From an uncultured Verrucomicrobiae bacterium (lineage in GTDB: Bacteria; Verrucomicrobiota; Verrucomicrobiia; Limisphaerales; UBA1096), in the NCBI GenBank assembly GCA_937770485.1, contig CALJHX010000038.1, positions 1 through 51,094 on the forward strand: a stretch of DNA of 51,094 bases. Direction: 5' to 3'. A model generated the notes under the pieces. That model ran no database searches and was not told where the DNA came from. It saw nothing but the letters and a program-made list of their open reading frames with translations. A program made the position numbers and the translations under genes. Below, piece after piece: positions 33,000-41,681 of this stretch (position 1 is the stretch's first letter; every line of letters begins with the position of its first letter).

Positions 33000-34108
33000 C
33001 CCAGCGAGGCGATGATCGACTTCATCGCCTCCTCCTGCTCGAGCATCGATTCCACCAGCTTAAACTGAACCCGGGCGCGGTCGAGGTTCTGTCCCTCACG
33101 GTGAACGCGAAAATAGATGTCGCCTTCCAGGTGATCTATCAGGAAACGGATACCCAGAATGAGCGTGATAACCTTGCCTGAAATCGCGAGGTAATCCCGC
33201 TCGGCTTGAGTCAGGAATTCACTTGCCTCAGCGAGGTAGCCCTTTGCCAATTCCTCAAAGTATTCCAAACGCATGCTCACCTTGGTCAAGTCACGCTCAT
33301 CCTCGCCGGCCGGGCTGGTGAGCGTGCGTACCATATCGCCGAAGTCGTAGTGAACCAGCCCCGGCATCACTGTATCGAGATCGACGATGCAAACCACCTG
33401 ACCGCTGTCGGAGTCAAATAACACGTTGTCGATCTTGGTATCGTTGTGCGTGATGCGCAGCGGCAGTTCGCCCCGTGTCAGGGCATCAAGAAGCAAGCTG
33501 ACGGTGCAGCGTTGTTGCCGACAAAAATCAATCGCTGCCTGCGCCCCGGCAACCCGCCCAGCGCTGTCTGCGGCAACCGCATTTTCCAACGCCTCGAACC
33601 GCAGTAGACCGTTGTGAAACTCGGGAATGGTTTCCTGCACCTTCTCCGGCGACAGGTCTGCAAGCCGTTTTTGGAACAAACCAAACGCGCGCCCTACCTG
33701 GCCAGCCTGAGCCGGTAGCACGGCGACATGTGTCGAGGTGACCCGTTCGATGAACACGTAGGCCCGCCAGTAGTTCGCGTCACGATCCCGGTAATAGGGC
33801 GCGCCACCCCTAGTCGGCACCAGTGTCATAGTTCGACGCGTCAGGTCAAATCTGTCTTCTTCACCTATTTTTTTTCGGAGATGCTCGGTGATCACTTTGA
33901 CGTTGTGCATGACCAACTCGGGGTACAGGAAAACGTGGTGGTTGACGCGCTGCAATATGTAGCGGATAGGTGTGCCGCCCTGCCGACAGGTTATAATGTA
34001 GGTGTCGTTGATGTGGCCCTTGGTCCACACATGACCCTCCTCGAACTCAGCCACGATTTGAAACTGGCTGATCAGTTTTTCCAGATTGAACTCGTTGACC
34101 TCTGTCAT
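32996..34108 (-). CDS. APH-fold kinase, N-acetylhexosamine kinase-like
   Basis: The 370-residue protein has the aminoglycoside phosphotransferase fold: N-lobe GHINDTYIITCRQGG and RYILQRVNHHVF, catalytic loop LPLRITHNDTKIDNVLFD (HxD with Asn), and metal site VCIVDLDTVMPGLVHYDFGD. These resemble the NahK-type kinases that phosphorylate N-acetylhexosamines at C1, and TrcA/choline-like kinases less well. It is more likely a sugar kinase than an antibiotic resistance enzyme. It lies 70 bp downstream of nrdJ in the same direction and could be in its transcript. Confidence 0.83.
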   Translation of the reverse strand: MTEVNEFNLEKLISQFQIVAEFEEGHVWTKGHINDTYIITCRQGGTPIRYILQRVNHHVFLYPELVMHNVKVITEHLRKKIGEEDRFDLTRRTMTLVPTRGGAPYYRDRDANYWRAYVFIERVTSTHVAVLPAQAGQVGRAFGLFQKRLADLSPEKVQETIPEFHNGLLRFEALENAVAADSAGRVAGAQAAIDFCRQQRCTVSLLLDALTRGELPLRITHNDTKIDNVLFDSDSGQVVCIVDLDTVMPGLVHYDFGDMVRTLTSPAGEDERDLTKVSMRLEYFEELAKGYLAEASEFLTQAERDYLAISGKVITLILGIRFLIDHLEGDIYFRVHREGQNLDRARVQFKLVESMLEQEEAMKSIIASLG

Positions 34109-34178
34109 GCTCTCTGTTGATTAGTTTTTTTCACAGACAGTTCAAGCGCAAACTCGCCCGCGTGGCCAGGCGCTTGGC

Positions 34179-37100
34179 TCAGGAGCAGCCCAAGCTCTCG
34201 CCGCAGTTGAGGCACTTGAAGCAGGCACCGTTGCGGACGGTGAGGTGGCCACAGGTCGTGCAGGCTGGCGCGTCCTCCATAAAGTGCGCCACCGACTGGC
34301 TGATCGCCGATTCACCGTGGCCGTGCGAATGGGCCGCCGCGTGATCGACTGATTCGCCGTCTCCGCCGCTGGCCACCGGCAATTCGACAACCGGCTTGTT
34401 AACGTGCTGGGCCTCGGCCTTTTGCAGGCCGGGGATGTTCAGTTCCTGCTGGCTGGTGTCGCCCGTGGTTCTCTCAAGGTAGCCGGGAATGAACTGGATG
34501 CCCATCCAGCGAAATACGTAGTCGATGATCGACGAGGCTCGGCGAATCTGCGGGTTCTTGGTGAAGCCAGATGGCTCGAACCGCTGATGGCTGAACTTGC
34601 GCACCAGCGCCGCGAGCGGCACGCCGTATTGCAGGGAGACACTCGTCAGCGCAGCGACGCTGTCCATCAGTCCGCCAATGGTCGAGCCCTCCTTGGCCAT
34701 GGTGATGAACATCTCGCCAGGTGTGCTGTCCTCGAACAGGCCGATCGTCAGGTAGCCCTCGTGGCCGGCGATGTCAAATTTGTGAGTCACCGCCTGGCGA
34801 GTCTCGGGCAGGCGCCGGCGGAGAGGTTGATCGATCTGTTTTTGCAGACCGACCAACTGATCCTCCAGCTCCTTAATCCGCTCATCCGCCGTGATGGTGA
34901 GTTCACCCTCGGTGCCCTCGCCGGTCTTGGCGGTGTTGAGCGGTTGGGACCGCTTCGATCCGTCGCGATAAATCGCGACGCACTTGAGCCCCAGTTTCCA
35001 CGCCTGTGTGTAGGCGTCGGTAATATCCGCGACCGAGCACTCCCGGGGGAGATTGACGGTCTTGGATATGGCGCCGCTGATAAACGGTTGGGCAGCGGCC
35101 ATCATCTTCAGATGTGCCATGTAGTGAATGCTACGCTCGCCGCGGAACGGCTTGAACGCGCAATCAAACACATCCAGATGTTCGGGCTTGAGCCCGCTTC
35201 TACAGGTTTCCCCGTTCTCCTTGACGTCCTCGATGGAGTCAAATTCTTCAATATGGGCTACGATGTTTTTCACCTCGTCCGCCGAGTAACCCAGTCGCGA
35301 CAATGCTTCGGGCACGGTGCGGTTCACGATCTTCAGCGTCCCGCCACCGGCGAGCAACTTGTACTTCACTAGCGCGATGTCCGGCTCGATGCCGGTCGTG
35401 TCGCAGTCCATCAGAAACGCGATCGTGCCGGTCGGCGCCAGCACGGTGACCTGTGCATTGCGGTAGCCGTTTTTGTCGCCCTTGGCCAAGGCCGACTCCC
35501 AGCAGTGGCGGGCGGCGTCTTTCAGGTATCCAAAATCCTCGCTTGGCTGGATGTCCTCCACGGCGGCATGGTGCAATTTCATGACGCCGCGCATCGACTC
35601 TACGTTGTCCTTGGCCAACGGCTTGGCCACATGATTGCAACTGGCATCACGGTAACCAGCGAACGCACCTTTTACGCCGGCAAGTTCAGCCGATTGCTCG
35701 TACGAATGGCCGGTCATAATCGACGTAATCGCGCCAGCCAATGCGCGGCCTTCGTTCGAGTCGTACGGCAGCCCATAGCTCATGACCAGCGATCCCAGGT
35801 TGGCAAAACCCAGGCCAAGAGTACGGAAAATGTGCGAGTTCTCGGCGATCGACTGGGTCGGGTAACTAGCATTGTCGACGAGAATTTCCTGCGCGGTGAT
35901 GAAAATGCGCACTGCCGCCTTAAAACGGTCGATTTCGAACACGCCGTCTTCACGCTTGAAACGCATCAGGTTCAGCGAGGCCAGATTGCAGGCGGTGTTG
36001 TTGATGAACACGTACTCGGAGCAGGGGTTGGTCGAGTGGATCGGCTCGGTGCCACTGCAGGTGTGCCAATTTTGGATCGCGCCGTCGTACTGGATGCCGG
36101 GATCGCCGCACACCCACGTACCCTCGGAGATTTTATCCAACAGCCCTGTAGCATCCTTCTTTTCAAGTTTCTCACCAGTGGTCACGGCACGAGTCCACCA
36201 ATCACCGCCGTCCTGTGCGGCTTGCATGAACTCGTCGCTGACACGCACCGAAAGGTTCTCGTTCTGGTACATGACACTGCCGTAGGCGTTGCCGTTGTAC
36301 GAGCCGTCGTAGCCTTGCTCGATCAATGCCCACGCTTTTTTCTCCTCGAGCTGCTTGGCGTCGATGAATTCCTCGATGTCACCGTGCCAGTCGCGGATGG
36401 TGTTCATCTTGGCAGCCCGGCGCGTCTTGCCGCCGGAACGCACCACGTTGGCCACCTGGTCGTACACCCGGAGGAACGACATCGGGCCGCTCGGGATTCC
36501 CCCGCCGCTGATGGCTTCTCGTTTGGAACGGATCGGCGTCAGATCGGTGCCGGTGCCGGAGCCAAACTTAAAGAGCATCCCCTCGCTGTGCGCCAACTTG
36601 AGGATCGACTCCAAGTCGTCATCAACCGACTGGATGAAACAAGCACTACCCTGCGGGTACTCGTATTGCGACTTGGCGCGCTTCGCCTGGCCAAGCGCAT
36701 CATCGTAATGCCAGTTGCCCTTCGCCGAGCCGTTACCCACGCCGTACTCGTGATGCAGCCCGACGTTGAACCATACCGGCGAGTTGAAGGCACCATGCTG
36801 ATTCAGGCAAAGCCACGACAACTCCTCGTAAAAAACCTCACCATCCTTCCTGCTGAAGTAACCGTCGTTGACGCCCCAGTCGGCGATGGTGCGGGCCACA
36901 CGATGGATCAATTGGCGAACTGACGTCTCCCGCTCCGGCGTGCCCTGCTGGCCAAAGAAATATTTCGAGACGACGACCTTAGTTGCAAGCTGCGACCAGT
37001 TCTTGGGCACCTCGACGTCTTCCTGCTTGAAAATGATCTTGCCGCCCTCGTCGGTGATCTCCGCCGTGCGGGTATCCCACTCGATTTCATCGTAGGGATT

Positions 37101-37256
37101 TCGCTTGGCATCGCTGAACACCCGCTCGACCTTGATGGCCGAACGCTGTTTACCCTTGGCCAAGACGCCCCTTTTCGGAGTTGTGACTTTTGGAGAAGTG
37201 GAGCGGCGAGTGGTGCGGGCAGTGGGCGCGGTCAACGGGTCGTTTGCGTCGATCAT
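34179..37256 (-). CDS. nrdJ: adenosylcobalamin-dependent (class II) ribonucleoside-diphosphate reductase
   Basis: The 1025-residue enzyme makes deoxyribonucleotides using vitamin B12, with or without oxygen. The N-terminal region has EVFYEELSWLCLNQHGAFNSPVWFNVG. The catalytic barrel has GSGTGTDLTPIRSKRE, NPCSEYVFINNTACNLASLNL and TVLAPTGTIAFLMDCDTTGIEPD. The C-terminal zinc-binding tail is CTTCGHLTVRNGACFKCLNCG. Length and the long 800-930 insert are normal for this NrdJ group. Three palindrome copies are read as ALAKGD, PLAKDN and VLAKGK. No cobalamin riboswitch is visible upstream; a pair of direct repeats at 37368-37413 may be its operator. Confidence 0.96.
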   Translation of the reverse strand: MIDANDPLTAPTARTTRRSTSPKVTTPKRGVLAKGKQRSAIKVERVFSDAKRNPYDEIEWDTRTAEITDEGGKIIFKQEDVEVPKNWSQLATKVVVSKYFFGQQGTPERETSVRQLIHRVARTIADWGVNDGYFSRKDGEVFYEELSWLCLNQHGAFNSPVWFNVGLHHEYGVGNGSAKGNWHYDDALGQAKRAKSQYEYPQGSACFIQSVDDDLESILKLAHSEGMLFKFGSGTGTDLTPIRSKREAISGGGIPSGPMSFLRVYDQVANVVRSGGKTRRAAKMNTIRDWHGDIEEFIDAKQLEEKKAWALIEQGYDGSYNGNAYGSVMYQNENLSVRVSDEFMQAAQDGGDWWTRAVTTGEKLEKKDATGLLDKISEGTWVCGDPGIQYDGAIQNWHTCSGTEPIHSTNPCSEYVFINNTACNLASLNLMRFKREDGVFEIDRFKAAVRIFITAQEILVDNASYPTQSIAENSHIFRTLGLGFANLGSLVMSYGLPYDSNEGRALAGAITSIMTGHSYEQSAELAGVKGAFAGYRDASCNHVAKPLAKDNVESMRGVMKLHHAAVEDIQPSEDFGYLKDAARHCWESALAKGDKNGYRNAQVTVLAPTGTIAFLMDCDTTGIEPDIALVKYKLLAGGGTLKIVNRTVPEALSRLGYSADEVKNIVAHIEEFDSIEDVKENGETCRSGLKPEHLDVFDCAFKPFRGERSIHYMAHLKMMAAAQPFISGAISKTVNLPRECSVADITDAYTQAWKLGLKCVAIYRDGSKRSQPLNTAKTGEGTEGELTITADERIKELEDQLVGLQKQIDQPLRRRLPETRQAVTHKFDIAGHEGYLTIGLFEDSTPGEMFITMAKEGSTIGGLMDSVAALTSVSLQYGVPLAALVRKFSHQRFEPSGFTKNPQIRRASSIIDYVFRWMGIQFIPGYLERTTGDTSQQELNIPGLQKAEAQHVNKPVVELPVASGGDGESVDHAAAHSHGHGESAISQSVAHFMEDAPACTTCGHLTVRNGACFKCLNCGESLGCS

Positions 37257-37367
37257 GGGTTGTCAGGCGTCTAAGGGTGTTTGGGTTAAAATAACCGTGC
37301 TTGGAGGCGATTTCACTCAATCAACCGCCCTTAAAAGCTCGGTCAAGCTGGGCAAGGGGATGAGTTT

Positions 37368-37413
37368 CACCACAATTTGTAGGGGCATCAAGTTTTTTCA
37401 CCACAATTTGTAG
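37368..37413. promoter_or_regulatory. tandem operator-like repeats upstream of nrdJ (possible NrdR sites)
   Basis: CACCACAATTTGTAG occurs at 37368-37382 and 37399-37413, exactly 31 bp apart, which is about three helical turns. The second copy extends to an odd palindrome CACnACAAnTTGTnGTG. Paired boxes at whole-turn spacing upstream of a ribonucleotide reductase gene are typical of NrdR. The sequence departs from the usual 16-bp even NrdR box, so another repressor is possible. The sites are 112-157 bp before nrdJ and about 75 bp before the cupin gene. Confidence 0.5.
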
Positions 37414-37488
37414 TGTTTTTTTGTCATAAACACCAAACGATCAAGTTCCTTGCAGCGCAAGTATTTGCGGCCCAAACTCTTCGGGGTC

Positions 37489-37833
37489 ATGGCAAATTAT
37501 TTGATCGAGCAACTGGATGAAGTCGAGCCAACCCCCTGCCCCTGCGGCTTGGCCAAGCGCGCCTTTGTCGGCGAACCGAACGCGGTGGCCAGCCTGCACG
37601 AGGTCGATATCAAGCGCGACTCAGCCGTCCATTACCACAAGCGGATGACAGAAATTTACCTCGTCCTCGAGGGCGAAGGGCACATGGAACTGGACGGCGA
37701 CCGGGTGCCGCTCAGGCCCATGACCGCCGTTTACATAAAGCCAGGCTGCCGTCACCGCGCGGTGGGCCGGCTGAAGATTATCAACATCCCCATCCCGGCT
37801 TTCGACCCCGGGGACGAGTGGTTCGACGACTGA
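37489..37833 (+). CDS. small cupin-domain protein
   Basis: The 114-residue product is a single cupin barrel. Metal-binding residues are visible in SAVHYHKRMTEIYLVLEGEG (His, His, Glu) and KPGCRHRAVG (His). ATG 37489 is chosen (MANYLIEQLDEVEP). Such proteins include sugar-phosphate isomerases, dioxygenases and small-molecule sensors; the substrate is unknown. Its N-terminus contains CPCGLAKRAF, with the LAKR part coded by a palindrome copy (37549). It is divergent from nrdJ and may share the repeat pair as an operator. Confidence 0.85.
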   Translation: MANYLIEQLDEVEPTPCPCGLAKRAFVGEPNAVASLHEVDIKRDSAVHYHKRMTEIYLVLEGEGHMELDGDRVPLRPMTAVYIKPGCRHRAVGRLKIINIPIPAFDPGDEWFDD

Positions 37834-37920
37834 TCGCTCCGCTTTCGGCTTGCTTCGGATGGTCGATTACCGATTGAATCCATCGCCCTGCGGCGCCGTC
37901 AGGTTTTCCCGTTTTATTGT

Positions 37921-38517
37921 ATGCACACATTCATCTTTTTTTTACTCGGAGTCACCTCGGTGATCAGCCTCGCATTCATCATCGAGCGGGGCTTAGCTCT
38001 GCGTCGCAACGCCATCATCCCCCAGCCGCTGACCGACAGCCTGGAGCATTGTCAGACGCGCAGCGATGTGAACACCCTGCTGCGGTTCTGCCAGCAACAC
38101 GAACACACACCGCTGTCGCGCCTGACCACGGCCGCCATCGAGCACCTCGAGTGGGCCAAGCCGGACAATGTCGAGGCACTGCAGACCCGCGCCCGGCACG
38201 AGGTCAACCAGATGGAGCGAGGCTTGGTGGTGCTGGAGGTCATCACTGGCATTGCACCTCTAATGGGTTTGGTCGGCACGGTGTATGGCTTGATTGACAT
38301 CTTTGGCACCATGACCTCGGACTTTGTCAAGACGTCCGATTTTGCACCGGGCATTTCCACGGCCCTTTACGCCACATTTGCAGGCCTCAGCATCGCCATC
38401 CCGTCCCTCGTGGCGTGGAGCATTTACAATAAGCGGGTCGAGACTTTTGCTATCGAGATGGAGACGCTACTCGACAAGTTCCTTCGCCGGCAGTACCCGG
38501 TCAGTACCGGCAAGTAA
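37921..38517 (+). CDS. exbB: ExbB/TolQ/MotA-type proton channel protein
   Basis: The 198-residue membrane protein has three helices: residues 2-25 (HTFIFFLLGVTSVISLAFII), about 105-130 (GLVVLEVITGIAPLMGLVGTVYGL) and about 145-170 (TALYATFAGLSIAIPSLVAW). The APLMGLVGTVYGLI motif and the TALYATFAGL helix identify the family. With ExbD it forms the proton-driven motor that powers TonB or Tol proteins. ExbB and TolQ cannot be told apart with certainty, and no TonB or TolA gene is present. exbD begins 13 bp downstream. Confidence 0.9.
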   Translation: MHTFIFFLLGVTSVISLAFIIERGLALRRNAIIPQPLTDSLEHCQTRSDVNTLLRFCQQHEHTPLSRLTTAAIEHLEWAKPDNVEALQTRARHEVNQMERGLVVLEVITGIAPLMGLVGTVYGLIDIFGTMTSDFVKTSDFAPGISTALYATFAGLSIAIPSLVAWSIYNKRVETFAIEMETLLDKFLRRQYPVSTGK

Positions 38518-38530
38518 CAGCCCGACTGCC

Positions 38531-38950
38531 ATGCGATTTCTCCTGCGCAAAAACCGAAAACCGCCCGCCGTCATCATCGTGGCACTGATCGACGTGCTGA
38601 TGGTGGTGCTCATTTTCATGGTGGTATCAACGACGTTCAAGAACCAGGCCGCCGTGAAGCTTGTCCTGCCGGAGTCGTCCCAGGCCAAGGCCGCGCCGGC
38701 CGTGAACGACAGCCTCATCGTCACCGTGGCCAAGGAGCCACCTCACTTCTTTTTTGAAACCAGCGCCGTGGCGGCCGCCGACCTCGAGGCCGAGTTGAAA
38801 CAGCGCACCGACGACAACCCGGAATTGGAACTCTCGATCCGGGCCGACACTGACGCGCCGTGGGGGCAGATCGTCAAGTTGATGGATGCGGCCAAGGCGG
38901 CGGGTGTCATGTCTGTGAAGGCGTTCACCGAGCAACCAACCGGCGAATGA
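38531..38950 (+). CDS. exbD: ExbD/TolR-type protein
   Basis: The 139-residue protein has one transmembrane helix with the proton-carrying aspartate (IIVALIDVLMVVLIFMVV, Asp21) and a periplasmic domain ending SIRADTDAPWGQIVKLMDAAKAAGV, the usual ExbD C-terminal pattern. It partners ExbB. Its stop overlaps the start of the TPR gene (ATGA), so the three genes form an operon. Confidence 0.9.
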   Translation: MRFLLRKNRKPPAVIIVALIDVLMVVLIFMVVSTTFKNQAAVKLVLPESSQAKAAPAVNDSLIVTVAKEPPHFFFETSAVAAADLEAELKQRTDDNPELELSIRADTDAPWGQIVKLMDAAKAAGVMSVKAFTEQPTGE

Positions 38951-39453
38951 GTGGCGACATTCCAGCAGACATCCCGCCCCCGGACAGTCTGCACCTCTCG
39001 TCAGCCACCGGCTGGCTGCAACTCGGCAACCCCGGCGAGGCCCTGGTCGACTTGGCCAAAGTGTCGGCAGAGCATAGGAGATACCGCGAAGTGCTGCACC
39101 TCGAGTGGCACATCCACGCCCGCAACAAGGACTGGGAGCGCTGCGCGGAAATCGGCGGCACCATGGTGGATCTTCACCCCGATGATCCCTCCGGCTGGAT
39201 CAACCAGGCCAACGCGTTGTTTTACCTCAAACGCGGCCGCGAGGCGTTTGACTGGCTCGAGCCGATCCGCGAGCGGTTCCCAAAAAATGAAGCCATCCCC
39301 TACAACCTGTCCTGTTACGCCTGCCAGTTCGGTGACTTAATGCTGGCGCTGCACTGGTTTCAGGCAGCGGAAGAAGTTGGCGACCCGGAAAAAATCCGCG
39401 AAGTGGCGCTGATGGATCCGGACTTGGAGCCGATCTGGGATCAAATCAAGTAA
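38947..39453 (+). CDS. small TPR-repeat protein
   Basis: The 168-residue protein without signal peptide has about three TPR units (SATGWLQLGNPGEALVDLAKV, CAEIGGTMVDLHPDDPSGWINQANALFYL and YNLSCYACQFGDLMLALHWFQAAEE). Similar cytoplasmic TPR proteins often occur next to ExbB/ExbD genes in this phylum; their role is not established. It overlaps exbD by 4 bp. A palindrome copy (39052) encodes DLAKV. Confidence 0.78.
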   Translation: MSGDIPADIPPPDSLHLSSATGWLQLGNPGEALVDLAKVSAEHRRYREVLHLEWHIHARNKDWERCAEIGGTMVDLHPDDPSGWINQANALFYLKRGREAFDWLEPIRERFPKNEAIPYNLSCYACQFGDLMLALHWFQAAEEVGDPEKIREVALMDPDLEPIWDQIK

Positions 39454-39563
39454 GCCGAGCCCTCGGCAGTAAGCGGTGATCCGTAAACGCTCCGCTCAGT
39501 CGACCGCTCACTGCTCACTAAAATTCCTTGCGCTTGGCCAAGCAATGTTGTCAAACAACCGGC

Positions 39564-40352
39564 GTGCCGGATTGGCTGACATCAATCATCCTCGGGGTCA
39601 TCGAGGGGATCACCGAGTTTCTCCCCATCTCATCGACGGGCCACCTCCTCGTGCCACAGCAGCTTGGCTGGCTGGAGAAGCAGACGGATCTTTTCAACAT
39701 CGCCATCCAGAGTGGCGCGGTGATCGCGGTGCTGTTCAACTTCACCGATCGCGTCAAACAACTCACCCTACGCTGGCGCGAACCGGAAGCCCGCGACTAC
39801 TTGTCAAAGCTGTTTGTCGCGTTCGTCATCACCGGTGCGGGCGGGCTACTCATCGACAAGCTTGGCTTCGAGTTGCCGGAAGATGTGCTGCCGGTGGCGG
39901 TGGCGCTGCTCGTCGGCGGCGTGCTGTTTGTCGTGATCGAAAAGAAAATCGGCGGCCGGGCAAACTTGGCGGAGGTCACTTGGGCAATCGCGATTGCGGT
40001 TGGCTTTGGGCAGTTACTCGCGGCGGTGTTCCCCGGCACGTCGCGCTCGGGGGCGACGATTCTCATCGCGCTGCTGATGGGACTGCGGCGCATGCCGGCG
40101 ATCGAGTTCACCTTCCTGCTGGGCGTGCCGACGCTTTTGGCGGCCGGCGCGTACAAGGTGTTCAAAGCGATCCGCGCCGAGTCGGTCACGGAGGACTGGG
40201 GGCAGTTGGCGCTGGCCACGGTGGTCTCGGCGGTGACCGCGTTTGTGTCGGTTCGATGGCTGCTGCGCTACATTGAGACACACACGTTCGTGGCGTTTGG
40301 CTGGTACCGCATCGCGCTTGGCTTAGCACTGCTATTCGCCATCAATTCGTGA
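39564..40352 (+). CDS. uppP: undecaprenyl-diphosphatase
   Basis: The 262-residue membrane enzyme recycles undecaprenyl pyrophosphate for cell-wall synthesis and can give bacitracin tolerance. The GTG at 39564 (PDWLTSIILGVIEGITEFLPISSTGHL) is chosen because the nearby ATG 39545 is out of frame. The catalytic motif EGITEFLPISSTGH and the second motif PGTSRSGATI are intact. About eight membrane segments are visible. A palindrome copy (39534) lies in the leader, 20 bp before the start. Confidence 0.94.
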   Translation: MPDWLTSIILGVIEGITEFLPISSTGHLLVPQQLGWLEKQTDLFNIAIQSGAVIAVLFNFTDRVKQLTLRWREPEARDYLSKLFVAFVITGAGGLLIDKLGFELPEDVLPVAVALLVGGVLFVVIEKKIGGRANLAEVTWAIAIAVGFGQLLAAVFPGTSRSGATILIALLMGLRRMPAIEFTFLLGVPTLLAAGAYKVFKAIRAESVTEDWGQLALATVVSAVTAFVSVRWLLRYIETHTFVAFGWYRIALGLALLFAINS

Positions 40353-40490
40353 CGCCCTCCCTGCGGTATTACGATTGACGCGCCGTTCCATTGCTTCACA
40401 GTCGGCTCTGCGCCGTCGCTTGGCCAAGTTCCCCATTCCATCGTAACTATTTGGTGCTCATTGGTGTAGTAGAAGGCAGAGATTTCTTCC

Positions 40491-41660
40491 ATGAATCGAA
40501 CAGATCAATCGTTAGCACGTTACATCACCCTCTTCGCATGCGCGTTGGCGCTCGCGGGGTGCGGCCCAGAGCACTCCGCGAAAAAAGAGGAAGAAAAAAC
40601 CGGCAAGGCGAGAAAAGAAAAGGCGGTGCTGGTGGAACTGGCCGAGGTGAAGCGCGGGATGATCGAGTCGATCCTTGAGCGTTCCGCCCCCCTTGAGTCC
40701 GAGGTCAGGGTTGAGGTCAAGGCCCGCACAAGCAACCCGGCAATCGAGTTGCTCGTCGAGGAAGGGGACAAGGTCAACAAGGGCCAGATATTGCTTCGGC
40801 TCGAGAACGACAAGCAGAAAAACGATCACGACCAGGCCCTGAGCCAACTCGAAAAAACACGGATCGAGTACGAGCGACAGGAGAGCCTTTACAAGGATAA
40901 CCTCATCAGCGAGCAGATTTTTCGTAACGCAAAGTTCGACCTGAACCAACGCCAGTTATCCGCCGAGACAGCCCAGCGCCAACTGGAGTACACCGAGGTG
41001 CGCGCCCCCATCAAGGGCACTATCACCCTGCGCTCCGTGAAAGTCGGCGACAACGTGAGCACCGGCTCGACCATTTTTGAGATCATCGACTTCGAGTCGA
41101 CCGTTGCAGTCGTCCATGTGCCGGAGCAGTACCTGCCCCAGCTCAGGCCGGACATGGCGGCGCGGCTGATCTCCAATACGCTTGACGACAAGATTTTTCC
41201 GGCCCACGTGAAACGCATCTCGCCCATCGTCGAGGCGCGGGCCGGGACGATCAAGGTCACCGTCGGCGTGAAGGAACTCGGCGCGCTGCGCCCCGGCATG
41301 TGGGTGGACGTGGAGCTGGTGCTCGAGACCAAGCAGGACGCCGTGTTGATCCCGAAAAAATCGATCGTGTACGACAACGACCAGACGTTTGCCTACAAGC
41401 TGCACACGAGCACCAACGGCGTGAGGAGCGTGAAACGCCAGTTGGTCCTGCCGCAAAATGCCGACAAGGTGCACATCGAGCCGATCGAGGGATTTGCCGT
41501 CGGCGAAAAAGTCGTCATTGCCGGACAGTCCGGCCTGAAGGAGAATTCCAAAATCCGCGAAGTCGGCGACCCCGACCCGGACGCAAAGAAATCCGTCGGC
41601 CCGCCGGAGAGCGCGGTGCTAGGGAAAATAAGCAAGACCGCCAGCAAGAGCGGGACCTAA
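40491..41660 (+). CDS. RND efflux periplasmic adaptor (membrane fusion) lipoprotein
   Basis: The 389-residue protein has a lipoprotein signal peptide (lipobox LAGC, Cys24) followed by a charged linker. The biotinyl-lipoyl-like domain (VEVKARTSNPAIELLVEEGDKVNKGQ) flanks a coiled-coil hairpin (about 108-165), then LEYTEVRAPIKGTITLRSVKVGD closes the lipoyl domain. Beta-barrel and membrane-proximal domains follow. It would link an inner-membrane RND pump with an outer-membrane channel. Three pump genes follow; no channel (TolC-like) gene is seen within the window. The first pump starts 21 bp after its stop. Confidence 0.92.
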   Translation: MNRTDQSLARYITLFACALALAGCGPEHSAKKEEEKTGKARKEKAVLVELAEVKRGMIESILERSAPLESEVRVEVKARTSNPAIELLVEEGDKVNKGQILLRLENDKQKNDHDQALSQLEKTRIEYERQESLYKDNLISEQIFRNAKFDLNQRQLSAETAQRQLEYTEVRAPIKGTITLRSVKVGDNVSTGSTIFEIIDFESTVAVVHVPEQYLPQLRPDMAARLISNTLDDKIFPAHVKRISPIVEARAGTIKVTVGVKELGALRPGMWVDVELVLETKQDAVLIPKKSIVYDNDQTFAYKLHTSTNGVRSVKRQLVLPQNADKVHIEPIEGFAVGEKVVIAGQSGLKENSKIREVGDPDPDAKKSVGPPESAVLGKISKTASKSGT

Positions 41661-41681
41661 TCCCGCGCCTTCCGCACCGGT

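Noticed and set aside
32996..34108. Aminoglycoside resistance gene
   Set aside because: The catalytic-loop sequence is closer to hexosamine kinases, and the context with nrdJ is chromosomal housekeeping.
35505..36923. Plus-strand open frame of 472 codons
   Set aside because: It is antisense to nrdJ, which has clear catalytic motifs; the shadow has none.
37257..37488. Possible cobalamin riboswitch upstream of the B12-dependent reductase
   Set aside because: The B12-box (GCCACTG) and the long aptamer are not visible; the region holds direct repeats instead.
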